Assembly (NCBI GenBank): GCA_963698645.1
Contig: CAVORP010000001.1
Coordinates: 496,001 to 560,000 of the forward strand
Length of the DNA stretch: 64,000 nucleotides
Direction: 5' to 3'
Origin: Ovoidimarina sp963698645
GTDB lineage: Bacteria > Pseudomonadota > Alphaproteobacteria > Rhodobacterales > Rhodobacteraceae
Both the position numbers and the translations under genes were made by a program. Every line of letters begins with the position of its first letter. Position 1 is the first letter of the stretch. Positions 45,004 through 53,953 of this stretch are shown piece after piece. The notes beneath the pieces are model-generated. The model was not told the DNA's origin. It was given only the letters and a program-made list of their open reading frames with translations, and did no database searches.

Positions 45004-46617
45004 TCAGCCGTTCACGTGTTCCCAGACCTTCGAAATCACGACCGAGCCCTCGCCGACGGCGGACGCCACGCGTTTGACGGAACCCGCCCGCACGTCTCCG
45101 ACCGCGAAAATCCCGGGATGCGAAGTTTCATATGGCGAAACGGCGCCGCAGGCGTCGCCGGTCTTGACGAATCCCTTTTCGTCGAGATCCACAAGGCCGG
45201 AAAGCCAATCCGTATTGGGTGCGGCGCCCACCATAACGAAGACCGCGCGGCTCGGGATGTGCCAGTCTTGCGCTCTGGCGCGATCGTGAATTGTCACACC
45301 GGCAAGCTGACCGTCGCCGTGAAGCGCTGTCATTTGGGTGCTGTAATGGATGGTGATCGCCGGATCCCGCTCGAGCCGCGAAAGAAGATAGTCCGACATC
45401 GACGCGGCCAGCGAGGAACCGCGCACCAGAACATGAACGTGTTTCGCCGTACGCGACAGGAACATCGCGGCCTGTCCGGCGGAATTCCCGCCACCGATCA
45501 CCACCACCTCGGTCTCCTGACAAAAGCGCGCCTCGAGATCCGTGGCCGCGTAGTAGATGCCCGCCCCTTCGAAACCTTCGAGCCCTTCGACGGGAAGGCG
45601 GCGATATTGTACACCCGTCGAGACGATGACCGAACGGGCACAGACGTCAGAGCCATTGTCGAGGGTGATGCAGAATGTCCCATCCTCCTCACGCTTGAGC
45701 GCGGTTGCGCGGCGCGGGACAGCGAATTTGGTGCCGAATTTCATCGCCTGCACTTCGCCGCGCCAGCAGAGATCAGCCCCTGAAATGCCTGTGGGAAAGC
45801 CCATGTAATTCTCGATGCGGCTGGATGTTCCGGCCTGTCCTCCAATCGCCAGATCGTCCAGTACCAGCGCAGACAGCCCTTCGGCCCCGGCATAGACGCC
45901 TGCCGCAACCCCTGCCGGACCGCCGCCTACAATAACGACGTCGTAGACGTGGTCCGTTTCCGCGGCCAGATCGAGACCGAGGATGCGCGCCACACGCGCA
46001 GGTGTCGGATCTTCGATAGGCTCCTTGCCGAAGATCACCGCAGGTTCCGAGGGCATCAGCGCACAGGCCTCCGCCTCTTCGCGGGCTTCATCGGTTTCCA
46101 ACGGGATCATGCGGACCGGAATCCGGTTTCGTGATGCGAATACCGCGATACGGGACAGGTTTCGATCCGCCTCGGCGCCGATGATCGTCAGGCTGGAATC
46201 ACCCTGTTCCAGCTGGCGCCTGCGCCGCGCCGCAAGGACCGTGATGATGATATCGCTCATTTCCGGGATCTCGGACATGAGCCGCAGCATCTTGTCGCGA
46301 TCTACCGATAGCAGGCGGCTGTTCTGAACCGCACGCATGGGCATTGAAAACCGGCTTCCCGACAGAAATCCGATCTCGCCCAGAAACTGGGTCGGACCAA
46401 CCGTGAAAGCGACGCGGCGTGTCATCGAAACCGGGTCGAGCAACTCAATCTCGCCATCCAGAACATAGAGGAACTGGTCCATCGGCTCGCCCGGTTGAAC
46501 GACCATACTGCCCTTGTCGTAAGTCACCTCGCGACCGATACGGCGCATGGCCGCAACGTGGCTTTCGTGAAGCGGGGTGCGCACCATGGTGGCAAGGTCG
46601 GCGGCAAGGGATTCCAT
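45004..46617 (-). CDS. cNMP-binding domain/thioredoxin reductase-like flavoprotein
   Basis: 537 residues. Residues 20-130 form a cyclic-nucleotide-binding (CAP_ED) domain (VVQPGEPMDQFLYVLDGEIE, FLGEIGFLSGSRFS). A linker follows, then a thioredoxin-reductase-like pyridine nucleotide oxidoreductase with FAD motif VIVGGGPAGVAAG near residue 227, NAD(P) motif VVVIGGGNSAGQAAM near residue 372 and HPGIFAVGDVR near the end. The redox-active CxxC of thioredoxin reductase is absent; the position reads YAAT. It therefore cannot reduce thioredoxin in the usual way. Intact frame. Confidence 0.85.
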   Translation of the reverse strand: MESLAADLATMVRTPLHESHVAAMRRIGREVTYDKGSMVVQPGEPMDQFLYVLDGEIELLDPVSMTRRVAFTVGPTQFLGEIGFLSGSRFSMPMRAVQNSRLLSVDRDKMLRLMSEIPEMSDIIITVLAARRRRQLEQGDSSLTIIGAEADRNLSRIAVFASRNRIPVRMIPLETDEAREEAEACALMPSEPAVIFGKEPIEDPTPARVARILGLDLAAETDHVYDVVIVGGGPAGVAAGVYAGAEGLSALVLDDLAIGGQAGTSSRIENYMGFPTGISGADLCWRGEVQAMKFGTKFAVPRRATALKREEDGTFCITLDNGSDVCARSVIVSTGVQYRRLPVEGLEGFEGAGIYYAATDLEARFCQETEVVVIGGGNSAGQAAMFLSRTAKHVHVLVRGSSLAASMSDYLLSRLERDPAITIHYSTQMTALHGDGQLAGVTIHDRARAQDWHIPSRAVFVMVGAAPNTDWLSGLVDLDEKGFVKTGDACGAVSPYETSHPGIFAVGDVRAGSVKRVASAVGEGSVVISKVWEHVNG

Positions 46618-46629
46618 TGGCGTCTCCGG

Positions 46630-47623
46630 TCAGCTTGCTTTGGCAAATAGCCCGGTGAGGGCCCTCTGCACAGTGCCCGAGACCGAAGGGCGCTTCTGCC
46701 CGTGGAAGGGCAAGTGGGCGGCAGACCTCGATCGCGGCGATGCCCACCCGCGCAGTGAGTGCACCGTTTACCAGACCCTCTCCGAACCGGCGCGAGATCT
46801 TGGCCAGAAGATGACCGCCGCCCAGCGATCCCAGGAGATCGTCACCGACCGCCACGGCGCCAGTGGCCACCAGATGGGCAAAGACCGCGCGGGTCAGCCG
46901 CCATGCCCCAAGGGTGCCGCCGCGCCCGCCGTAGATCTCGGCGATGCGGCGGATCATCCGCAGGTTCGCGGCAAGAGCGGCGAACACATCGGCCAGCGCG
47001 ATGGGGACAAGGGCCGTGACCGTGGCGACCTGACGTGCCGCGGCCTCGACCTCGGCCCGCGCGGCGGTGTCGAGCGGTTTCAGCAATTCTGCCTCGGTCA
47101 GGTCGAACAGGGTATCGGCGTCGAACGCCTCGGACAGGCGCGTTTCAAGCCGCTCGCGCCCCCATCTGAGATCGGCGCGGCCTGCATAGAGCGACAGGAT
47201 GCGCCGGGTCACGTCGCGCGCCGCCGGAAGGTCGGCTGCGCGTCGCGCCGCTTCGGCCGCCGAATGGATCTTGTCGAGGCGGGACAGGCGCGAGAGCGCC
47301 GCGACTTCGCGCAGGATGATGGCAAGACAGACCAGGAGAAACAGCCCGGTAAGGCCCAGCGCGATATAGCCGAGGACCGGGTTCCGCGCGATCAGCCCGG
47401 TGACGAAATCCCAGGCCCAGAGCGACAGGCCAAAGGTGACGAGCGCCGCCAGCAGACGCCAGAACCACCGCACGAGGCGCGAGGGCCGCCGGGCGGCGAT
47501 CACCGCCATGGTCTGCATCGCCTGACCCGTGGGGCCCTCGTCGGCAATGGGAGGCGCCTCGGCTGGCGTCGGACCGGTATCGTCGATTTCGATCAGGACG
47601 GGGCCTTTCTGCGGGTCGGTCAC
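46630..47623 (-). CDS. YcjF-like TIGR01620/DUF697 membrane protein (one frameshift)
   Basis: About 330 residues: a disordered N-terminus, two membrane segments (near residues 60-105), then a helical DUF697 domain (TVTALVPIALADVFAALAAN, IYGGRGGTLGAWRLTRAVF). The frame changes at 46711-46714 (CTG read as CTTG); the corrected C-terminus reads RPLPFHGQKRPSVSGTVQRA and ends at 46630. GTG start at 47623 overlaps the stop of the ycjX-like gene (GTGA). The pair belongs to the phage-shock-linked ycjXF group; exact role unknown. Confidence 0.82.
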
Positions 47624-49037
47624 AGCCGGTCTCCGATCAGGAACTGTGCGGCGCGGTCAAGCCGGATATGGGGTGGCCCCTCGCCGGGTTTGAGCGTCAG
47701 CGGGACGGGGTGCGAAGTTCATCACTGCATAGTCTTGATCGAGCCATTTCTCGGCCCCCTGACGGGCCGGGACGAGAAGATGCGCCGGGTCCGCGGGCAA
47801 ATCGCCGGGATAGAAGGCCGCGCTCTTCCCCGTATCGCGCAGGATGCCGCGCACGACGTCGAGCGTGCGGCCCTGATGGTCGATGCTGTCTTCGGTCGTG
47901 GCCCGCAGCGCGGCGATGGCCATGGCCGCCGTCTCGGCCCCCGCGAAATCGGCACGCGACCGGGCATCGGCCACGAGTGCCTCGATGATCGCGGTCAGAC
48001 GGGCATGCTGGGACTGGTGAAGGTGATCGGCCTTGGTGGCGGCGAACAGGATCTTTTCCACCCGCCGCCCCAGAAAGAGCTGCGACAGAAAGGCGTTCCG
48101 CCCCGGCCGGAAGGCCGCAAGGATATCGGCCATGGACTGGCGCAGATCCTCGACCGCCGGGGGACCTGCATGGATCGCGCCCAGCGCATCGACCAGCACG
48201 ATCTGGCGATCGATCCGGGCGAAATGGTCGCGGAAGAAGGGTTTGACGACCTCGCGCTTGTAGGCGTCGAAGCGCCGCTCGAATTCGCGCCAGAGCGCGT
48301 GACGGCGGGGCGTTTCCGGGCGCGGAAGGGGGGCGAATGTCAGAACCGGGGAGCCCGCGAGGTCACCGGGCAGAAGGAACCGGCCCGGCGTGCAATCCGA
48401 CAGCCCCTCGGCACGGGCCGACCGGAGGTAGCCGGTGAATGCCGCCGCGAGCGATTTGGCCTGTAGTTCGTCAAGCCGGGCATCCGGGTCCGCCTCGGCA
48501 AGGGTCGCCAGAAAGCCGCGTGCGATCTGGCGGCTTTCCAGCCGTGCCAGGGTTTCGGCGGACCAGTCGGAAAAGCTCTTGTCGAGCAGCGACAGGTCCA
48601 GAAGCCATTCGCCCGGGTAATCCACGATATCGAGATGCACGGTGCGTCGGCCCGGACATTCCGCCCAACAGCCCCGATGGCTGAACCCTGAGCGACAGGC
48701 GCAGTTCGCTGACCGCGCGGGTCCCGTCGGGCCAGTGCGGCGTGGGGCCGGTGAGGGCCGCCAGATGCGATTCATAGTCGAACCGCGCCACTGTATTGTC
48801 CGGTTGCGGTTGAAGATAGGCCGCGCGAATGCGGCCATCGGCGGCGGCAGCAAGCGCACCCATCCGGTCGCGCCCGATCAGGTTCGCCACAAGCGAGGTG
48901 ATGAAAACGGTCTTTCCCGCCCGCGACAGCCCGGTGACGCCAAGGCGGATCACGGGCTCGAAGAATGCCTCCGATACGGTGGACAATGTCAATTCGACAC
49001 CCCGTGTCAGCCCGTCTGCGATATCGTTGAGGATCAC
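47620..49037 (-). CDS. YcjX-like DUF463 P-loop protein (two frameshifts)
   Basis: Predicted nucleotide-binding protein of about 471 residues, partner of the next gene. N-terminal TLSTVSEAFFEPVIRLGVTG is followed by Walker A GLSRAGKTVF near residue 36. Then VHLDIVDYPGEWLLDLSLL (Walker B-like) and LFLGRRVEKILFAATKADHLH, typical of DUF463. Frame changes: near 48655 (GGC read as GGGC) and near 47713 (CCC read as CCCC). Corrected C-terminus LTLKPGEGPPHIRLDRAAQF ends at 47620. Divergent from truA. Confidence 0.84.
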
Positions 49038-49183
49038 CCGATGGTCCTTTGCCCGGTTCGACGCTCAACATAGGGAGCCGGGACCGGACCTGCCAGAGGG
49101 GAAGGAAAACGCGGGTTTCCCAGTTGCCGAGTGATGGCCCGGGATGGATTGCGTGCGGGCCGGGCCCGCGATAAGTCCCGCCC

Positions 49184-49951
49184 ATGCCCCGCTATGCGCT
49201 CAAAATCGAGTATGATGGCAGTCCCTTCGCGGGCTGGCAGCGGCAGACCGGACTGCCGTCGGTTCAGGGTGCGATAGAAGCGGCTCTGGCCCGGCTCGAA
49301 CAGGATCTGCCCTCGATCGCCGCCGCAGGCCGTACCGATGCGGGCGTTCATGCCTGGGGTCAGGTGGCCCATTGCGACATGGCGCGGGATTGGGAGCCGT
49401 TCCGACTAGGCGAGGCTCTGAACTGGCATCTCAAGCCCCAGCCGGTGGCGATCGTCGGGATCGCGCGGGTGGCCGATGACTGGCACGCGCGGTTCTCGGC
49501 GGTCGAGCGGCGCTATGTCTATCGCCTTGTCTGCCGACGCCCGCCCCTGACCCATGACGCGGGGCTGATCTGGCGGGTGACACGCGATCTTGACGCCGGG
49601 GCGATGGCCGATGCGGCGCAGGTTCTCTTGGGCCGTCATGATTTCACGACCTTCCGCTCTACCATGTGTCAGGCCGACAGCCCGATCAAGACGCTGGACC
49701 GTCTGGATGTCAGCACGCGTCCCTATCCGGGCGGGCAAGAGATTCGGTTCGACGTGCGCGCCCGCAGCTTCCTGCATAATCAGGTGCGGTCGCTGGTAGG
49801 TTCGCTGGAATGGGTCGGCGCGGGCAAATGGGACCGCGATGACCTGAGGGGCGCTCTCGAAGCCCGCGACCGGGCCGCTTGCGGGCCAGTGGCACCTCCG
49901 GACGGTCTTTATCTTTCGGAAGTCAGGTATCCCGAAGACCCCTTTGCCTGA
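49184..49951 (+). CDS. truA: tRNA pseudouridine synthase TruA
   Basis: Forms pseudouridine at positions 38-40 of tRNA anticodon arms. 255 residues, intact. Catalytic Asp52 sits in AAGRTDAGVHAWGQ. Further motifs are RYVYRLVCRRPP and ARSFLHNQVRSLVGSLEWVG. The ATG at 49184 starts MPRYALKIEYDGSPFAGWQR, identical in layout to other TruA. It is monocistronic, with a hairpin terminator just behind it. Confidence 0.96.
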   Translation: MPRYALKIEYDGSPFAGWQRQTGLPSVQGAIEAALARLEQDLPSIAAAGRTDAGVHAWGQVAHCDMARDWEPFRLGEALNWHLKPQPVAIVGIARVADDWHARFSAVERRYVYRLVCRRPPLTHDAGLIWRVTRDLDAGAMADAAQVLLGRHDFTTFRSTMCQADSPIKTLDRLDVSTRPYPGGQEIRFDVRARSFLHNQVRSLVGSLEWVGAGKWDRDDLRGALEARDRAACGPVAPPDGLYLSEVRYPEDPFA

Positions 49952-49954
49952 TCT

Positions 49955-49997
49955 CTTGTTCGCGGATCGGAAACAGCCCCGTACCGAACAGGCTTTT
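49955..49997 (+). terminator. Terminator of truA
   Basis: CTTGTTCG (49955-49962) pairs with CGAACAGG (49985-49992), one G-T pair, 22-base loop, followed by C and TTTT. It begins 4 bases after the truA stop. Confidence 0.5.
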
Positions 49998-50117
49998 ACC
50001 CCTCATTAAGTAGGAAATGTCTCAAAATGGCCCGGCTTTGAGGCGCAAAAACCCTCTTGCCGCCCATTTCGCGCCGCGAATCCGGTGTTCAAAGGCATCA
50101 GTGAAATGGAGGTCCCG

Positions 50118-50261
50118 ATGGAAGCGTTGTTTACTGTATCGTTCGATACCCTGGTCATGAGTGCCATCACCTGCCTTGTGCTGCGCGAGGTATTCATCGT
50201 CACTCTGCCCGACCACATCGCGGGCCCCGGCGGTTGGCTTATCGACAGCGATCACGACTGA
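50118..50261 (+). CDS. Candidate 47-residue membrane microprotein
   Basis: ATG at 50118 follows GGAGGT (50108-50113) at four bases, one of the best ribosome binding sites in the window. The product starts MEALFTVSFDTLVMSAITCL, continues with a hydrophobic stretch to about residue 30, and ends in a polar tail (GGWLIDSDHD). It stands between the truA terminator and the convergent DUF4198 gene. No similarity recognised; accepted for its start signal and amphipathic layout. Confidence 0.5.
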   Translation: MEALFTVSFDTLVMSAITCLVLREVFIVTLPDHIAGPGGWLIDSDHD

Positions 50262-50281
50262 TCTTTGCGGCGCCCCGCCTA

Positions 50282-51092
50282 TCAGCGCGGGACCGCGAAG
50301 GTCAGATTGGCCCAGAGGCTTTCCCAGACGACATCGCGTTCTGCGGCAAGCGCCTCTGACGGTTCCCGCAACACCACGGCATCCAGCATGTACCTCGGCC
50401 CGGCGTAACCGGAACGACCGCCCGGCCCTCGGCATCCGTGCGCACCGTGCTGATGGTCACCGCGCCGGCCTCGTCCTTTGCAAAGACCTCGATCTGGGCA
50501 TCGGCGCGCGGCGCTCCCTGATACAGAAGCCGGACGGGAAACCGGCCGAGAGATCATCGGTATAAGGGTTGGCAAGCGCGACGAGTTCGGTCAGAAGCCC
50601 GTAGTCGCGATCGGCCCCCGCCCCATCGCCGACTGCGATCAGCGATTTGGCATAGCGGGAATAGGCCTCGGAAAAATCCGCCTCGGGCAGACCGCGCGCA
50701 GCATGTTCGGACAACGTCCACTCTGCATCCTTGTGACGGACGAAATCCTCGAACTTCTGGAATTCCTTCCATGTGATCCGGCTATCCGTTGTCACGTGAA
50801 GGGCAATGGCAAGCCCGTCGGGCGCTGTCTGGTTGAGCGCCGGGCGATCGCCCATCCGGCCCTCGACCGGCGTCCGGACATCGCCCTGGGCGATCTCGAA
50901 GATGCGGAAGTTCCGCGGGAATCCATGCCGATGCCGATCCCTCGTACTCCTGCCCCACGCGAATATCGGCGACGACCGGCGCGCCGGAAGGCACAAGAAA
51001 AGTCAATCGGGTCGATCCAGAATTCATGGCCTGCCGCGGCAGTTGTGCTAAGTGCGAGAGCGAGAGTGGCGAAAGAGGTTGCGAATGATCAT
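50282..51092 (-). CDS. DUF4198 secreted protein (about five indels)
   Basis: Periplasmic protein of about 270 residues, of a family linked with metal uptake genes. Reassembled: signal peptide MIIRNLFATLALALSTTAAA followed by GHEFWIDPIDFLVPSGAPVV, then a beta-rich body (IPRNFRIFEIAQGDVRTPVE) and a C-terminal Ig-like region (AQIEVFAKDEAGAVTISTVR, YMLDAVVLREPSEAL). Breaks: extra T near 51076, extra T near 50999, extra C near 50916, loss of a base near 50540, loss of G near 50391. Net +1 agrees with the 811-base span. Real decay is possible but the reconstructed chain is coherent. Confidence 0.75.
51085..51092. promoter_or_regulatory. Palindrome ATGATCAT shared by two divergent start codons
   Basis: The octamer is its own reverse complement. 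Its plus-strand ATG (51085) starts HupE and its minus-strand ATG (51092) starts DUF4198. The HupE side has AGAGG at 51074-51078; the DUF4198 side has only GGAA. No intergenic space remains, so each promoter must lie inside the other gene's 5' coding part. Confidence 0.5.
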
Positions 51093-52309
51093 GGGTGCGT
51101 TTCCGATGCATGTTGCACGTTCGAGGGTGTGGTTGTGGAACTGTCTGTCAAGGGCGCTTGTCCTTATCGCGCTGTTTGGCGCGGCCGCGCAAGCCCATGA
51201 GGTTCAGCCCGCGATCTCGGATCTGACCATTGGCGAAGATGCCGTTTCCATCGACGTCACGATGACGTTGGAGGCGCCGCTGGCAGGCGTTGATCTTGCC
51301 GGGTTGGCGGACACCAACGATTCCGCGAATGCCGGGGCCTATGACCGTATGCGCGCCCTTGACGCGGCAGCGCTTGAGGCCGAATTCCGTGAGAAATGGC
51401 CCGAGATCGCGGCCCGGATCACGCTGAAAGCCGATGACACAGCGCTTTCCCCGCGGATCACTTCGGTGCGCGTCCCCGTCGTGGAAAACATAGAATTACC
51501 ACGCTATTCCACCTTTACGATGGTGGCGGACCTGCCGCCCGGGACGCAGACGGTGACCTTTGGATGGGATGCATCTCTGGGCGGGCTCGATCGTGCGCCA
51601 GCAGGGCGTCGAGGGAGCCTATACCGCGTTTCTGCAAGATGGCGATCTGAGCGAGCCTATCGCACGGGCGGGCGGGTTCGCGCCGACGGCCGCCCAGACC
51701 TTTCAGACCTTTGTCCTGTCGGGGTTCGACCATATCATTCCCAAGGGGCTGGATCATATCCTGTTCGTCCTGGGCCTGTTTCTTTTCGCCCTGAAATGGG
51801 GCCCTTTGCTGTGGCAGATCAGCGCGTTCACGCTGGCCCATACGATCACGCTGGGGCTGGCCACGCTGGGTATCATCTCGATCCCCGAAAGCTGGATGTG
51901 GCTGGTGGAGGCACTGATTGCGATCTCGATCACCTATGTGGCGGTCGAAAACCTGTTCCGCCCTGCCATGGGCTGGCTCAGGCCCGGGGTCGTCTTTGTC
52001 TTCGGCCTGCTGCACGGGCTGGGTTTCGCGAGTGTGCTGAGCGATGTGGGGCTGCCACAGGGCCAGTTCGTGCTGGCGCTCCTGTCGTTCAACGTGGGCG
52101 TCGAGCTCGGCCAATTGGCCGTGATCCTTTGCGCCTTCGTGCTGATCCTGATCGCCCGCGCGGCCTCCGATATCGCGCATCTCGACGACGAAGAGGTCCT
52201 TGTGCGCGATCTGCCGGTAATGTTCCGTGCGGTCTCTCTGGTAGGATCGCTCGCAATCGCGATCGTGGGTTTCTACTGGTTTCTCGAGCGGATCGGGATG
52301 ATCGGCTAG
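51085..52309 (+). CDS. HupE/UreJ-family protein (one frameshift)
   Basis: Predicted metal permease (HupE/UreJ_2 type, Ni or Co). After a signal sequence (LSRALVLIALFGAAAQAHEV) comes a periplasmic domain of about 180 residues. Then six or seven membrane segments follow, with FDHIIPKGLDHILFVLGLFL, FTLAHTITLGLATLG and FGLLHGLGFASVL; the His residues are typical of the family. Frame changes near 51588 (GGC read as GGGC). Starts at ATG 51085, with ATG 51106 as alternative. Corrected length about 407. Its stop overlaps the convergent pgm stop. Confidence 0.82.
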
Positions 52310-53938
52310 GTCATCACGTCAGGGGCTGTACGGCCCGTATATCCGACGATGTCTGCGATATCGCCTGCGGCACGGATCACGTCGGCCAGCGCGTGCTGGG
52401 CGTCATCGTGAAGCCGCGCCGGATCGGTTTCGACGGCTTCTAGATAGACCCGCAGCGTGGCCCCCACTGTACCCGTGCCCGACAGGCGAAAGACGATCCG
52501 CGCCCCGTCATCGAAGGTGATGCGCAGCCCCTGCCCTTCGGAGCGTGACCCGTCCACCGGGTCGTCATAGGCGAACTCGTCTGCGGAGGCGATGGTGCGG
52601 GGGCCATGGGTCTGTCCCGGCAGGGTGCCGAGTTTCGCGCGCATCGCCGCGATCATCTCGGGCCGCGCGATCGGCGTCGACTCCTTCGTAGTCATGGCGG
52701 GAATAGTAGTTGCGGCCATAGGTGCGCCAATGATCGGTCAGGATATCGGCCACGCTTTCGCGGCGCGCGGCGAGGATGTTGAGCCAGAGCAGGACCGCCC
52801 AAAGCCCGTCCTTTTCGCGCACGTGATCGGAGCCGGTCCCGGCACTTTCCTCACCGCAGAGCGTGATGCGGCCTGCGTCCAGAAGGTTGCCGAAGAACTT
52901 CCATCCCGTGGGCGTTTCGTAGCAGGCAAGGCCCTTTGCTTCTGCCACGCGGTCAAGCGCGCGGGAGGTGGGCATGGAGCGGGCCACACCCGATAGCCCG
53001 CCCGAATAGCCGGGCGCGAGATGGGCGTTTGCGGCAAGCACCGCAAGGCTGTCGGAGGGCGTCACGTAGATGCCCCGGCCGAGGATCATGTTGCGGTCGC
53101 CATCGCCATCGGAAGCTGCGGCGAAATCGGGCGCATCGGAACCCATCACCAGATCCACCAGCGGCTTTGCCCAGATCGGGTTCGGGTCGGGATGACCGCC
53201 CCCGAAATCCGGCAGGGGCGTCGCATTCATCACGCTGCCCGGCGTGGCCCCCAGCCGGTTTTGCAGAATCTCGGTGGCGTAGGGTCCGGTGATCGCGTGC
53301 ATGGCGTCAAACGCGATTCGGAAGCCGCCCTTCAGAAGGCCCCGGATCGCATCGAAATCAAACAGGGTTTCCATCAGGTCGGCATAGTCCGCGACAGGGT
53401 CCACCACCTCGACAACCATGTCACCCAACCGGGTCTCGCCCAGTGTCGACAGGTCCAGATCCTGCGTTTCGAGAATCTCGTAGCTTGTGATGTCCTTGGT
53501 TGCGGCGAAGATACGGTTCGTCACCTCTTCGGGGGCCGGGCCGCCGTTCGGCATGTTGAACTTGACGCCGAAATCCTCGTCCGGGCCGCCAGGATTGTGG
53601 CTGGCCGACAGGATCACCCCGCCATCGGTGCCCCGCTTGCGAATGAGGTTCGAGGCGGCGGGAGTCGATAGAAGCGCATCCCGCCCAACGATCACGCGCG
53701 CCGCGCCCGACGCCGCGGCCATCCGCAGGATCACCTGCGCCGCGCGGTCATTGAAATAGCGCCCATCCCCGCCCAGAACAAAGGTCTTGCCCTTGGCGCC
53801 GCCGATCCCGTCCCAGATCGCCTGGACGAAATTTTCGAGGTAATGCGGGCCCATGAAGGTCCGGGTCTGCTTGCGCAGGCCGGAGGTGCCGGGTTTCTGT
53901 CCGTCGATGGGATCGGTCTTGATTGTCAGGTGTTCCAT
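52306..53938 (-). CDS. pgm: Alpha-D-glucose phosphate-specific phosphoglucomutase (one frameshift)
   Basis: Interconverts glucose-1-phosphate and glucose-6-phosphate, feeding GlgC. N-terminal TSGLRKQTRTFMGPHYLENF, phosphoserine loop VILSASHNPGGPDEDFG near residue 110, metal loop ASDGDGDRNMI near residue 285, and sugar-binding LCGEESAGTGSDHVREKDG. The frame changes near 52669 (GCC read as GCCC); the second frame gives MIAAMRAKLGTLPGQ and the phosphate-binding FRLSGTGTVGATLRVY. Corrected length is 543 residues. Last gene of the glg operon. Confidence 0.94.
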
Positions 53939-53953
53939 GGGATGTTCCTGTTC

